From Camillea tinctor (taxonomy: Eukaryota > Ascomycota > Sordariomycetes > Xylariales > Xylariaceae): a DNA stretch of 64,000 bases. The notes beneath the pieces are model-generated. The model was given only the letters and a program-made list of their open reading frames with translations. It was not told the origin of the DNA and did no database searches. Numbering within the stretch: position 1 is the stretch's first letter; each line of letters starts with the position of its first letter. This document shows positions 35,257 to 47,236 of the stretch, piece by piece. Location: contig MU394052.1 in assembly GCA_022578605.1 (NCBI GenBank), positions 682,001-746,000 of the forward strand, written 5' to 3'. A program made the translations under genes and the position numbers.

Positions 35257-36345
35257 TCAGACGAGTTTATCCCGTATGTTCTCCGCCGGGGTTCTCTCCT
35301 CTTCATGCGAATGTGGCACGTACGGCCAGTAGTTGCGCGGGCCCTTCTTGACGTTCCAGGACGGATCTCGCACAATCCCCTCCTCGCGCCACTTCTTGGG
35401 GGGTTTCTTGCCTAGTGCTGCCATCTGGCTCCATATCCGCTTGCCACGGGAGAACCACCTATCCTGGCGTCGAATCTCCTCCTCCGGGTTCGGCCTCCAC
35501 TTAGCTCTCAAGATGCGGCGCACCGCTTCGGGCGATATTTCGAATGTGGCAGCCAGTACTGGAAGGGAGTATTGCTCTGGGAATTGCTGGTGCAGTGCTC
35601 GAATTCCCTCGCACGCATCGGGCGATAGACGTTTACGGGGTTTCCAGCCCTCCGGAAACTTCTCTTTGAGCACCTCCCTCTGAATCTCCCAGGGCTCCTT
35701 GCGTCGCGTGGGCGTTCTATCAACCTTACTCTTCTTCTGCTCTTTTTCATTGAACTTTGCTCTAGCATCCTTCTTGCCTAGTTTCCGCTTCTTTATTAAG
35801 CTGTCTGTAGTCTGTAGCTCGGGATCGTACCTGAGCCCTAGTTCGTCTAACGGCTCTTCGGGAACTTGGCTGATCGAACCATCGTTTGACAACGACGCCC
35901 GCTGTAGATATTCTGGCTCCTGGAGCTCATTGTCCAGCTCAGCAGGCTCAACTTGGTCTGTATTCCCAACAATGCGATCAAGCGCTTCAGGTGTGAATTC
36001 AAATATATCACCCTTTTCCATGGCCTGGCCTAGAATGATTGGGGATACCTGGACTGGTGCCAGAGAAGGTTCTTCTTCGCTCTGTATGTCGCCTGCTTGT
36101 TTAACTGCAGCCTCCTCGGTTTTACTCGACGATGGGTTGGGTGGACTATAAGCCGGACGGCGGTCTATCTTTCGAGGGAAATACGCAGCTGGGGTGGTGC
36201 TGAAAGCCCGAGAAAGAGAGGATGGAGATGGTCTCAGCCGGGAGACAGCTGGGAAGGCTTGATGAATGTGCTGCGCAGATGTTGTGACAGCAGATTCAGT
36301 CACCCGGAGTCCGGTGAGACCCTTAACGAAAAGCCGTAAAGGCAT
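35257..36345 (-). CDS. rrg9: Rrg9/neugrin-family mitochondrial protein
   Basis: Rrg9 is required in yeast for respiratory growth and mitochondrial genome maintenance; the human relative neugrin takes part in mitochondrial rRNA handling. The product is 362 residues from ATG 36345 (A at -3); an in-frame ATG at 36366 would add seven. The N-terminus is a Ser/Arg-rich mitochondrial presequence with RAFSTTPAAYFPR near residue 50. The conserved domain near the C-terminus shows EPWEIQREVLKEKFPEGWKPRKRLS, then ALHQQFPEQYSLPVLAATF, the helix-turn-helix-like SPEAVRRILRAKW, and a WFSRGKRIW segment. The middle is acidic linker. No intron needed. Confidence 0.9.
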   Translation of the reverse strand: MPLRLFVKGLTGLRVTESAVTTSAQHIHQAFPAVSRLRPSPSSLSRAFSTTPAAYFPRKIDRRPAYSPPNPSSSKTEEAAVKQAGDIQSEEEPSLAPVQVSPIILGQAMEKGDIFEFTPEALDRIVGNTDQVEPAELDNELQEPEYLQRASLSNDGSISQVPEEPLDELGLRYDPELQTTDSLIKKRKLGKKDARAKFNEKEQKKSKVDRTPTRRKEPWEIQREVLKEKFPEGWKPRKRLSPDACEGIRALHQQFPEQYSLPVLAATFEISPEAVRRILRAKWRPNPEEEIRRQDRWFSRGKRIWSQMAALGKKPPKKWREEGIVRDPSWNVKKGPRNYWPYVPHSHEEERTPAENIRDKLV

Positions 36346-37395
36346 GGTTCGACAAGCACAAAACATGACTGGGCGTATGCATACGTACGCGAGGTTGCTA
36401 TATGTTATGCGCAATGCTTAGGGGTTGTGATGTAAGAGATTAGAATAGAGAATTAATTGGCAGCTATAGTCGATAACGGCAGCCGCTAGAGGGGCGAGAA
36501 AATTTTGGCAAGTACTTATCAGTACGGAATAGCGATAAGATCAAAACCCCAGGACATTATCTCGTGCACGGACCATCTATATGCAAGCTATTACTACTTA
36601 GTAGCCCGATCGTGGGGTTATGTGGGGGGATATACTATACTTAGGTACTTAACTTCATCAATTACATAACCTAGCTTCATACCTATCAAGGTTCTCATAT
36701 ACACCACTTATAAGCTTGATATCTCTCCAAACCTTCCATCGATTGATATTTGCACAACCTTCGTTCAATGGAGTCATTAGCCTAGGTGGAGGCACGTGTG
36801 ATTCCTAAAAAGCAGATCTTAGAAAATAATCTTAGCCCAAACACATGCAAGGGTTCACTCCAATCATCATTCCATGTTACTATTCGCTGAAAACTCCAAA
36901 TTCCTTGGCTGCTCCCCCTATTCACGTTCGGGTCCCCCTTACTACTTGAATGATCGTCATAATAAATTCAAACTTACCTCGGCATCCAACCCTCTCGATA
37001 GTTCCCCTCCTCACTGAAACTCCTCTTTGGCGAAATGTTTGCCTATTTGGGAATCAGTCACGATGTCTCCTATAGCACCTTGTTCTACTCATATCCATCT
37101 ATCTACTACACCTTTCTATTACACTACATAACTAACCACCGCCATGGCGAGAGTTTGTCGTACAATACCTGATCAGCTGGGCTTGTCTTTTCTTTTGCTG
37201 GTGGCGTTGTCCGCAGTAACTAATACATCGATCGATCTATTAGTAAAAGTCCAATATCTGACATATCATCTAGAGGATTCTAAAGTCAAATACCCTAGCC
37301 TCGTCTTCACAGGGCTATTCTTCCCAAGTCTACTAGTGTAACGTACTATCACATTGATACCCAAGAAGTTCAGAACACCCCAAAGGTATTGCTCT
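36346..37395. promoter_or_regulatory. Divergent intergenic region, rrg9 / mpaB-like gene
   Basis: About 1 kb. A frame at 37144-37341 begins with a very good start context (CCGCCATGG) and encodes a hydrophobic stretch. It stops before the oxygenase frame, so it may be an upstream exon or a leader ORF of that gene. I could not fix splice sites convincingly. Confidence 0.4.
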
Positions 37396-39437
37396 ATGGC
37401 ATCTTCATATAGTGATATAAAAATTAGCCAATATGGTTGGCAACAGTGTTGGGGGACAAAGTTGAAGTGGACTCCTGAACATCTCACGCCTAGGGACTTG
37501 GAACCACTGATTCATAAGTATGATACCGTGGTGACGGAGGCGCTAGAGCAGCTTGATCAAATATCACCACCTCACCATTCGTCAACGCCGCGCCAAGTCA
37601 GAGCTGGCGATGATGGGAGTGCTACCAAGCCAGACGGCGAGAAGAAAGCACAGAGAGATTTGTACGAGCTAGTTATGGAGCACGCATCCAAAAATGAGAA
37701 GATCGGAAAACTTTGGACTGAAGTTAATACCATTCCAGATTGGGTGGATTGGGATCAGATAGAAAGGGGTCAGAAGGTCTTCTACAGGTATGGAGGTGCA
37801 ACTCTCACAACAGTAAGGGCTTCTTCTTTCCAATCCCAAATTAAGAAAAAGAAAAGAGACATAATTAAAAGACTAATACGAGATACTACAGCTCACCTTC
37901 GTGTCATTGCTTGGGGGCATGGGTAGTGGTAGGACCGTCGAGATTCTCGATCGTACAGGGGGATTTGGAGTCAATGTTGTGCGACGGCGCCTCCTTGAGA
38001 CTACACAGCAGATTCTCAACGTAACGCGCGATCTCGAGTCCATAAAACCGGGTGGGGACGGGTTCGTGAACTCCGTTCAAGTACGGCTTCTCCACGCCAC
38101 CGTCCGGCGCCGAATCATGCAGATGGCAGAGCTCAGGCCAGACTACTACGATGTGAGCAGAGATGGCGTCCCCATCAACGACCTCGATAGCCTTGGCACC
38201 ATCAATACCTTCTCTGCCGCGGTCGTATGGATGGGCCTGCCTCGACAGGGCATCTGGCTGCGAGACCAGGAGATCGTCGACTACCTCGCCCTCTGGCGTT
38301 ATATCGCCTACATCATGGGTGCGCCGCACGACTGGATGTCGACCCCCGCGTCAGCCAAGCGGATGGTGGAGTCGCTCCTCGTGTCAGAGATCCGACCAAC
38401 CAGGGCGTCTGCAACACTCGCCAACAACATCATCACCGGCCTTCAGGGTCAGGCGCCAACGTACGCATCGAGGGGGTTCATGTGCGCGGAGACGTACTGG
38501 CTCAACGGCAGCGAGCTCTCAGAGGCGCTGGGCATCGAGCGTCCGCGGCTTTACTACTCGGCCCTCGTCCTTGGGCAGTGCCTCCTCTTCATGGCCATGG
38601 GCTACCTCAACCGTAGCATCCCGTGCCTGGACGAGAGGAACATCAAAGTGAGTTTAGTTTCTTGCTAATCCGAATTTCGCGATGCCTTTCCCCGAACCCG
38701 TAACTGGCCCAGCAAGTTCGTCCCCCATTGGGCCTTGCATATGTTTGTTTAGTTGGCTCTATTCCCCACGAGTCCCTGCATGCCAGCTGTCTGCACGTCA
38801 GTGATATCCGCTCTCCCTCCTTATCCCATGTTTCATCTTCTGCCACCGCATGCAATCTTCCTATCATGTTGTTCCCCCTCAAATCCCGCCGGGCACACAT
38901 ACATACATAACACCCCGCCCATTCCCCCCCTTAATCCCACGCACTCAGCCCAATACTACCCACTCCCACTCCCACTCCATCCGAACTCTTGCCCATACCT
39001 CATCGTCCGAACATCACACTTTCCTATGTACCCACCTCCAACCCCCCTCCCTCCCCCCCTCTCTCGCTCCACTCCTATGGAGGAGGGAATAGAAGTCTTC
39101 AAGCTAACCCAACCCCCCCTCGTGCGCCTATTGAACCAACCAGCTCGTCCGCAGGGTTCTATTCAAAAACCTGCTACAGGACAAGTCTGCCGGTGCGCTA
39201 GGCTATACCACGCGATTCCCGTTCAAGTACGTGCCGCGCTTCGACCGCGTCTCGACGGAGCGCGGGGACCCGACGCCGCCGCCGGCGACGCAGTGCGGGA
39301 TCCGCCAGCCCGGCGTAGAGCGCGCGGCTCTCATTGCGCTGGTCCTAACGGCGGTGATGGCCGGAGTGGTTGCTTGGGTTAGTGTTAGGGTTGTGGGAGT
39401 GGTGAGTAGGTGGTTGTTGGGGTTGAGTTTGGTTTAA
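37396..39437 (+). CDS. mpaB/rubber-oxygenase-like (DUF2236) protein
   Basis: This belongs to the family that groups ER-bound oxygenases MpaB/MpaB' with bacterial latex-clearing protein. Three exons (37396-37812, 37892-38647, 39144-39437) give 488 residues. Family features include YGWQQCWGTKLKWTPEHL, IPDWVDWDQIERGQKVFYRYGG, FVSLLGGMGSGR, RTGGF and RLLHATVRRRIM, where the His is the likely haem ligand by analogy with Lcp. NDLDSLGTINTFSAAVVWMGLP and YLALWRYIAYIMGAP follow. A C-terminal transmembrane helix (about 455-480) suggests tail anchoring. The second intron is 496 nt, exceptional for this window; its acceptor at 39143 was chosen because it alone reaches LFKNLLQDKSAGALGYTTRFPFKYVP in frame. 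An upstream exon from 37144 is possible. Substrate unknown; there is no secondary-metabolite cluster next to it. Confidence 0.8.
38648..39143 (+). other. Exceptionally long (496 nt) C-rich intron
   Basis: The donor GTGAGT and an acceptor CCAG in frame with the downstream oxygenase exon bound a C-rich, pyrimidine-rich insert. All other introns modelled in this window are 41-174 nt. No internal exon was recognised. Confidence 0.65.
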
Positions 39438-41610
39438 GGAAGAAGGAAGGTCAGGGGTTGCTTGCTATTTCTTTTTTTTTTTTCGTTTTCTCTTGGGAGG
39501 TTCATTTATCTCATTATTGTAGGTAGTTGTGTTGTTCTTCTAGGTAACATGTATGTCTGTGATCTATTCAAAATATAGTGGTTGTACTACTCCTTTACCT
39601 GATGTATTTCCAGGAATTTCGGTTCAAGAATGTGCATGTCCTTTACCTACAACACGATGATTTGGAAGAGGGGGGCTACGAGCATGGTTTTAATTACTAG
39701 CCCCTGATTCAGAAGACAAAGAAATCTATTTTGATAGTTAAAAGGGGCAAACATTAGGCAGGAGGTAAGATAAACATTTATCATAACCCATGATATGGAT
39801 AACTACCCATCAATCTCTTTCCTCCCTCAATCTTCTTTATAGTGTATATGAAATCTTATAAGTTTAGATACTAGGTAGAAGCACTTCGGCCTAGTGGTAA
39901 TAATTTTTAGCTTTCAACGAACCTGAACTACGTGAATAATGTAGATATCCGAAGGGAACAAGTCTAGATATCTCTATTTTAGTAATACTTTTCTTTAGTT
40001 CCTATCCATCACTCTTCCCGTTCGGTCTGTTTAACAAATGGCTTCTCTGAAGCTAAAATAGAGACTAGCACATATCACGGTTTTGTACACCAAAAAGCCA
40101 AAAGGAAAAAGAAAGCCATGCATCCCTTCTCTTTCCGCTCTCCTACGAATACCCACATCTCCCTCTGCCTCTCTTCCACCGTTCATCTTCATAAACCTCG
40201 CCTTCACCATATACCTACCGACCTCGTTCAATCTGCCTAACCCAAGGTATAATGTTCTTATGCCTCACCCCACCCCACTAACTCCCCTAGGATCAACCTG
40301 TTCCCCTTACCAACCCCCCCTAGCGCTCCTTTGCGGCGTGGTACTTTTCTTTGTAGAATCAATGTGTAAAAACGATCGAACGGAGTGGCCTACCATTCCT
40401 TTTCTTTTAAACTTTTTAGACCCTTTTCCATGAAGTGATCTCCAGGTTTATGGGGTTTATTACATATCGAGGTATCTATATAATATGTGTATACACATAA
40501 AGATTAGGTAAAGAAGTAGGTAGAGAAGTAAGTATGTATCTGTTCCACATGCAAGTCCATAACCAAAAGAAAAAGACATCTATTTTCGAGGTTTAGGTAC
40601 TTTAGCTCGTACCCATTAAAGGGGGCTTACTTCTTGTTTTCCGGTAGGAAAATATATTTCACGTGGCGCAGGAAGAGGCACAGGTTTGAAAGCGGGTGAG
40701 GTAGTACATACGGGGATCCGCATCCTTAACCTGTATCATTTTATTCTCGTAAAAAGGAACAACAAAAAAGGGAGAGAAGGGCGAAGTAGTTAGGTTAGGC
40801 AAAATTGATACTTCTCTTCAAACCCTAGGTATTATTGTAGATATCGTCTCCTTGAATTTTTAAGCCATCTCGAAGCTAAGCACCAATTCAAAGTTATCTC
40901 AAGCCTTTCTCTCTTTTAGGTTCTTTCTATATTAAACAGGTATATGTATATCCAGGAGGCGATCCTGGTTAATATCATACAAGAAATAGTAGAGGGTAGC
41001 TCAAGAACAAGTTTCTATGCACATGAACCCAAGAACAGCTTGCGTTCCTTTTTATCTATTTAGGCATTCCGTCCTACTTTCTTCTTTTCACTACTTGTCG
41101 CAAGGAGAAAGGTCTAGGACATTTTTAAACTTTCATCTCAACCATTCCCCATCCCTTCAATTCATTCGTTCCAGTAATGGACCCAATTCCCATTGCCCTC
41201 TGCCCCTGAATAGATAGCATCTTCCTCATCCTTCGACGCCTTCCTATTGTCGCAAATCCCACTCTTAGCAAAAAAAAAAGGATCAAAAAAAGAGGAACGC
41301 CGTGCTCCTTATTCCCACCCTCGAATGCGTAGCTGCAAATAGAAAACCATAGGCCATGCTTAAGACGGAGTGATGAGAGTAACAACGATGATGCCGGAAG
41401 GAAAACAAAAACCCCAAGGCCAAAGCCTGCCGGTTTACTTTTTTTCTTCTTTCTCTTAGGTCGTTTTGGCCTATTCTTCCGTGTTCCGTAAACGCCACAA
41501 TGTCGAATGATAAGGGGAAAACATATTAATTATAGGCTAAGTAATAGACAGTGTGCCCTTTGAGTCAAGTCCCATTGATGTAGTGGTGATGTCTCAAAAC
41601 GCAATACACA
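39438..41610. other. Convergent intergenic region, mpaB-like / calcipressin
   Basis: About 2.2 kb of low-complexity 3' flank, with T runs at 39471-39483 and several TAGGTA-type motifs (39522, 40505-40525). Small frames at 40083 and 41017 have no family resemblance. Nothing else is recognised. Confidence 0.5.
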
Positions 41611-42426
41611 TTATTCCATCATGAGCTCGACAGGGGGTCGCGACGTGTGTGCCATGATAGGCCGCTCTGCCGTGGGGCTAACATCCATTGGCAAATCGGT
41701 CATGTCGTCGACGGAGATGGCGGGCAAGTTGGGGCTGCCGCCGTGGACCTGGGGCTGGTAGATTAGGGTGCTGCTGCGGCTCCGTGTGCGCACGGATCCG
41801 ACGCCTTCGGTAGGTGACACAGGGGAGGCATCGGGGCCGGCGACAGGGGCAGAAGCATCCGCGCGTTGACCGTGGTGCAACTTAGCAAGGGCCTCGGCCA
41901 AATCCTCGGCGTGGACCAGCTTATTCGGGGCGTCCTCCAGGCGCATCTCCCAGCCGTGGGGTGGCGAAGGAGGCGGGCTAATGAAGAAAAGCTTTCCAGC
42001 GTCGGGCAGGTTCAGGTGGTTGTCTTTAGATAGGTCGAGCGGGGTGTGCTGGCCGAAGTACACACGGCATCGCTCGCCCATAATGGCTTCACCGTCCCAT
42101 ATCGAGCGTACCTTGACAGCAGCCTGCTCGTCGGGGAAAGACACTACAATGCGGCGGAACGACTTCAGGGGGGACCATGTGTACACGGGTGCAGTAGCCT
42201 CGATGAGCTCGCGTATAGTCTGTAGGTTGTCTGGGCGGAAGACATCGACGTCATTGAGGTTGGTTATCAGGAGAGTGTTGGTAGGTGGTGTGGGTTGGGT
42301 TAGTGGCGGTAAGCTGGAGAGATCTAGACTGAGCGACGATCTGGATGAACCGCGGCGCTCCATGAGGGGTCGGGAATGGAGAGATGGCGACGAAGGGGAA
42401 GCGGTAGGTGATTGAGGACTAGACAT
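41611..42426 (-). CDS. Calcipressin (regulator of calcineurin, RCAN/Rcn1)
   Basis: Calcipressins bind and modulate the Ca2+/calmodulin-activated phosphatase calcineurin in the cytosol. The product is 271 residues in one exon from the first in-frame ATG. A Ser/Pro-rich N-terminus is followed by an RRM-like domain (TNTLLITNLNDVDVF to CRVYFGQHTPL, about residues 45-140). The diagnostic calcineurin-docking segment LFFISPPPSPPHGWEMRLEDAPNK follows, containing the FxISPPxSPP phosphomotif; its serines are the known GSK3/MAPK sites in relatives. The C-terminal tail is Pro/Ser-rich. The motif order matches Rcn1 and Cbp1. Confidence 0.95.
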   Translation of the reverse strand: MSSPQSPTASPSSPSLHSRPLMERRGSSRSSLSLDLSSLPPLTQPTPPTNTLLITNLNDVDVFRPDNLQTIRELIEATAPVYTWSPLKSFRRIVVSFPDEQAAVKVRSIWDGEAIMGERCRVYFGQHTPLDLSKDNHLNLPDAGKLFFISPPPSPPHGWEMRLEDAPNKLVHAEDLAEALAKLHHGQRADASAPVAGPDASPVSPTEGVGSVRTRSRSSTLIYQPQVHGGSPNLPAISVDDMTDLPMDVSPTAERPIMAHTSRPPVELMME

Positions 42427-45400
42427 TCTGCTGCCGTCCTTCTTTCTTCTTCTTATGTTATGGTTATTGGTATGGTTATTGTGTTGCCGTAGGTCTTGAG
42501 CGGTCAAGCAAGACGATATGATATAGAGTAGTAGTAGTAGTAAGTAGTATTCTGCTAGCTGGCCTCAAGCGAACAGATAGAATATATAAAATTGTAGTGA
42601 GAATATTGTCGTGATTGTAGTTTTTTTTGTACTTGTTGGTTGGTAGTAGTGTGTTGTGTGTGGCGATAGAGAGGATGGGAAACAGGTGGAAGCAAGTGGT
42701 GGTTGTAAGTGGAAAACAATGCAGTATTATAACAAGTTGATGTTGTGGCTGCGCAACAAGGATGGATTACTTAAGTCCATAGTACGCAGTCGGCACTTAC
42801 TCGGACCCGTCCAACTTTGTTTCGAGGAGAAACGCAAACGCAAAACCTGCCACGCCACAAAAAGCCCAGCGGCGGTAACAGCAACTACCTACCCTAGGTA
42901 TGTACTCAAATCCACCTAAACTACTCTGACCCCTCTCTGCATACATACCTAAGACCACTAGCCGCTATGGGCTGTATAGGCTTGCAGCCCCTCTATCTTG
43001 TTGTAGTGGATGCGCAGGGGGGCGGCTATGCTAACCAAGCATTGGACCCGTGGGCAAACAACTGGAACTCTCACAGTTCCATAGGTGAACACCAGGAACA
43101 CTTGTTTTTTTTCCCTTTTCCTTCCCTGCATGGTAGCTGTAGCTGTACCGGGAACGGGGAACGGGAACGAGAGCCAACCTAACAACTCACTCACCTAAGG
43201 TATGTAAGACGAATATCGAATGACTACGACGTAAAGGTACTTTTAACCTTGGTAGTTATTAGATACTGTCATTACATGTGGATAATTATAATAATTATAG
43301 CATTTGCTAGTTGGCGCAAGCAGGTTCAAAAGTTGGATCCGGTGTAAGTGAAAAAAAGGTCAGCAGTTCCTAAGCTTACCTACTAACTTAGGTACCTGGT
43401 AGGCCTATCTGATGGCTTTGTTCGTTACCTTGGTTAAGACGACCAAAATTGACCTTATGAACTCAACAAAAATAATAATAATAATAAAATAACTGAGCCA
43501 TCGTGTCGTGTCATATTGTGTCCAATACGTATGCTGCGTACAGGGTACGAAACATAAAAAAGAGGTCGATTTCTCTCTTTGCGGAGACGGTTCGAGGCAT
43601 TGCTCTCTTTCTCTTTCTCGGCTTCGTAATGCCCCGGGCTATGTCACTCGCCACCAATTTTAAGGCGCAGGGGTACCTCGCAATTACGAGTCTTTGGATC
43701 TGGGCATTCCTGTCATGCCTACGTGGTAATCTACGTTAGCCAAAGCCTTTGTTAGGTGGCTTATAACCTATGCTAGTAGTATTAGTTTATGGCTGTTCGT
43801 GCTAATTACCACTGTCATCAACACAAACAATAACAAACATCACCACCACCACAACAGCGCCATTCCTCATCCTCATCCTCGTGAGATTGAGCAGAATGCC
43901 TAGCGTGGTGTTGGGAAATGGGGTCATTCGGCACAGTCAAAGCCTTTCGCCCAGCATACCACCACTACTACTGCTACCACCATCATCACACACTTTGCCT
44001 CTTTCTTACCTAGGTGTAGGTGTGTGAGTGATAGGTATGGCTAATGGATGTGCTGTAATGGAGGTGTTCTGCAAGGGTCCGTAGGGTAGGTTGAGCTGGC
44101 TGGTTGAGGTCCCTCACTAACCACTCCCTGCAAGTCCGTCGGGTTGCATGATCTGAATCGTGCATTTGATCTGCCTACATGACGATAAGAAACGTTGTCA
44201 AGTGAAAACTCCGAGACGCTAGTAGAAAACAGTGGCCTCTGGGGCTCGATAGGCATTCTATTGCCCTTGCCGGTAATCGTTTGGGTGTCCTCAAACAATC
44301 ATATGTCAGGCACTACCAACACAGCCGCGTTGGCCTCTCGGCTTTCTGGTAACAAATTATGGGCGCTGGCTTCTGCACACGCAAAGAAAAAGAAAAAAAG
44401 AAAAAGATCTGCGCCCACCACCCCGTCTGGTCTGGACCGTATGGGAATCCGTGCTCCATCCCCGGATCGGGATAGGCTAGAACGATTTGCGCCTGGATGA
44501 AGCTTGCACGCGAAAGCCATCGTACTCCATGTTAGAAGTCCATTCATCCATCGTCTATCCCTTTCGTAGCGTAGGAGTGCTCAGCCACAATTCTCGACAT
44601 TCGTCAGCCAAGCGGTCAATCCGTTTTTTCAACCTCGATATAATTCACAATTAATGTCTCGAAACCACTTTTGCAACGGCTCGTCCGTCGCAAAGGCCTC
44701 AAGGCATTTTGGGTATAGGTTGCCTCGTCGCAGAGAGCAGATATGCATCATGCGTTTTGCACGACAAGAACGGGTGTCTGTAGTATACTAACCTAGGTAC
44801 TACGTATACTCAGATGGACCACCGTGTTAGTCGTCTACTACTAGGTACAGAGTTAGACCAACCCAACTACATACACTACACTAGTATACCTCCATCCATA
44901 CTTGCTTTGAATCCCCACACCAATTAAACGTTTCGTTGCATAGCCCGTAAACCCGTGATAGGCATGTTTTCTGGCAGAATTATCGTCTTCGCCTGCCTGA
45001 TTTGGGAGTTTACTCCTAGCGAGACGGATCCGGGACCTGCCTCTGGACGACGAGATCTTGTAGGAAGATGAACTTTTCCTATCCTTGCTTATTTGGAATG
45101 TCTGCCTCATGGTCAGCCGATGCAATAGCCATACGCAGAGAAACTGCTGACTAAAGCTTGTGGTCGTGTGAGTAGAGTATCATCGTCGTCGCCAAGCTAT
45201 GGATACATTTACCATTAGTCATATATCTTCTCGGTCGAGTATCCAAGAGATGGAAGCTCAGCCAATGCTGATGATGAATGGGTTTTAGGGAGATGCTGAT
45301 TTGGCACACTCTCGGGATACAGGAGCTCAGTTAACAGAGGACCGGTCAAGTAGTTGAGGCTTAGCCATACTCCTCCTATTGATCCTCGGGCATTGGGTAG

Positions 45401-45676
45401 TAGTCATTTCACACGCTTTCGTTCCCCCCCCCCTTCCTCTTTCATGCTCATCAGATTGTTGTCATAGCAAATCCTGTCTAATAAATTTACAAGCGGCGAT
45501 CCTTTCGGATAACGCCTCAGCGTTGTACACGCCTCCGGACTTCCTGTCGAGGCGATTCGTATACGGGGGGATAGGAATAAAATGTAGCTCCCGAAGAGTC
45601 CGAAGTAACTTCCCCGGCTCCGCCTCATGCAACACAGAACCTTGGCTCTTCCCGAATTTCCCGTTTGTGCTCTAGG
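42427..45676. other. Long intergenic region, calcipressin / mitochondrial PheRS
   Basis: This 3.2-kb stretch is the longest gene-free interval. It has AGT repeats (42528-42548), AAT repeats (43470-43488), CAC/ACC repeats (43840-43860 and 43960-43990) and several ACCTAGGTA-type motifs (43385-43400, 44790). The frames at 43503, 44041, 44195 and 44853 do not resemble known proteins, and two of them start at TTG. A non-coding transcript or a spliced orphan cannot be excluded. Confidence 0.45.
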
Positions 45677-47236
45677 TTACCGGATTTCGACACCAAACCT
45701 GCGTGTGAGTATTTCGGCTACTTGGGCGTGGTAGACATTGGTTTCCTCGTTGGTCAAGGTCCGCTCAAGGCTCCGGTAGTTGATGCGATAACACATGCTC
45801 TTTCTCCCCGTACTCGGATGGACGAATTCGTCCACCAGCTTGACATCCTCGACTGCATCCCCAGCTACGCTACGAACGATTTCCATGATATCGTTATCAT
45901 GGAAGTCATGCGCATTCGCTTTAACGTTACCACCCGCGGCCGAGGTCGGCGCTAGCCAGAAGGATACGTCTTTGTAGCAGCCTGGATATTTTGAAAATGG
46001 TTTGAATCGCCTGAGCTGGTTTAGATTGGCTGACACATTCCTGAACTGGTTAAGAAAGCGCGCGTCCTCTGACCAGAACAGGCGAATATCTGGTATCTGA
46101 AATAGGAGCATGGCAATCCTGTCGAGACCGATACCGAAAGCCCAGCCCACCTGGTCTGGCACGCCTGCCTCAATGTAGATTTCTTGTTTAACCACACCGC
46201 AACCTAAAACCTCGAGCCAATCTCCGCCGTAATAAACCTCGAGCTCCCAAGAGGGGCTAGTAAAGGGGAAATATGTCTCGACCCAACGCACTTGCAATGG
46301 CTCGTGGACATAGTCGGGGTCGGCCTTCTTCGCAGCAGCCTGGGCGCGAGTAAATATCTGGACAACCATGAGCTCTAGTGACCTCTTTAAATGAGCTGCG
46401 ATGGCTTTAGCCTCAGATGGAGAGTGATGGGCCTCCTGGAGGGGGTTCTTCTTGGGGTGGAAGGGTGGATTGGGATCCTGAACCTCGATGTCGTGCTTCG
46501 GTAATTTTTCTAAGTCCGACCAGATGGCTTTTGCAACGTCCCCATTGGGCACCTTAGCGCGATCCCAAGACCGAGCACCCTCCATCTGATGAAATATGGG
46601 GTAGTGACTCCGGTCGATCTCATCACGGCGATATACGTCGGCACTAATCAGATAACCGTCGCTCAGGTTCGCGCGGAAGGTCTCAGCTTGGTGGGCACTC
46701 GTGTGAGTCCTTAGGAGCAAATCTTTCTTGAGATAATAAGTGTCTGATTTGGCTCGACCGGGGTGGTCTTCTGGGAAGCCTAACGAGTCGAAATTCTGAT
46801 ATGTCGAGACGATAGGGCTCAGGTTATTGTAATATTTGTAGGTGGGTTCCGGAAAGACAGACTGGATGATCTGCCGGGTAATAGACACGGGATGGTCTTT
46901 TTGGACGTGAAGTCGGCGGGGAATTTTGTCTAAGATATTATGCGGCGTATTGAACCAGGAATCCGTGATGTAGATATGTCCATCAATGTTGACGGTACCA
47001 CTTTTCTCAGTTTGCAGGTCGCGGCTGGTATCAGGGGCGGCTAGACGGGAGTTAGGAGACTGCTTCACCTGTTAAGAAGCTGTTAATTGGACCGACCGAC
47101 CTTCGGATAAGAACCTGCGACTTGATGGTAGTACGCGAGGAATACGGCGCAAGGCGCTGGAGGTATATGCCAAAGCTCTACAACCAGTAGCCTTCCCGGT
47201 GCAGCCATACACCGAGGTGAGCCGTGTCGCCCACAT
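45677..47236 (-). CDS. msf1: Mitochondrial phenylalanine-tRNA ligase (Msf1/FARS2)
   Basis: This monomeric class II synthetase charges mitochondrial tRNA-Phe. Exon 1 (47236-47101) encodes an Arg/Ser-rich presequence ending RRFLSE. A 60-nt intron (47100-47041, GTCGGT donor, CCTAACTCCCGTCTAG end) leads to exon 2 (47040-45677), giving 499 residues. The catalytic core shows HPVSITRQIIQSVFP, LLRTHTSAHQAETFR, motif 2 (YRRDEIDRSHYPIFHQMEG), the phenylalanine-pocket area YGGDWLEVLGCGVV, and motif 3 (GWAFGIGLDRIAMLLFQIPDIRLFWSEDARF). The C-terminal FDX-ACB anticodon-binding domain starts at FSKYPGCYKDVSFWL. The read-through frame has a TAA between the two exons, so splicing is required. It is divergent from the carrier gene across 1.05 kb. 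Confidence 0.93.

Noticed and set aside
47041..47068. Reading the mitochondrial PheRS from a GTG at 47068
   Set aside because: GTG start is improbable; a 60-nt intron with a CCTAAC branch joins an upstream ATG exon coding a presequence in frame.
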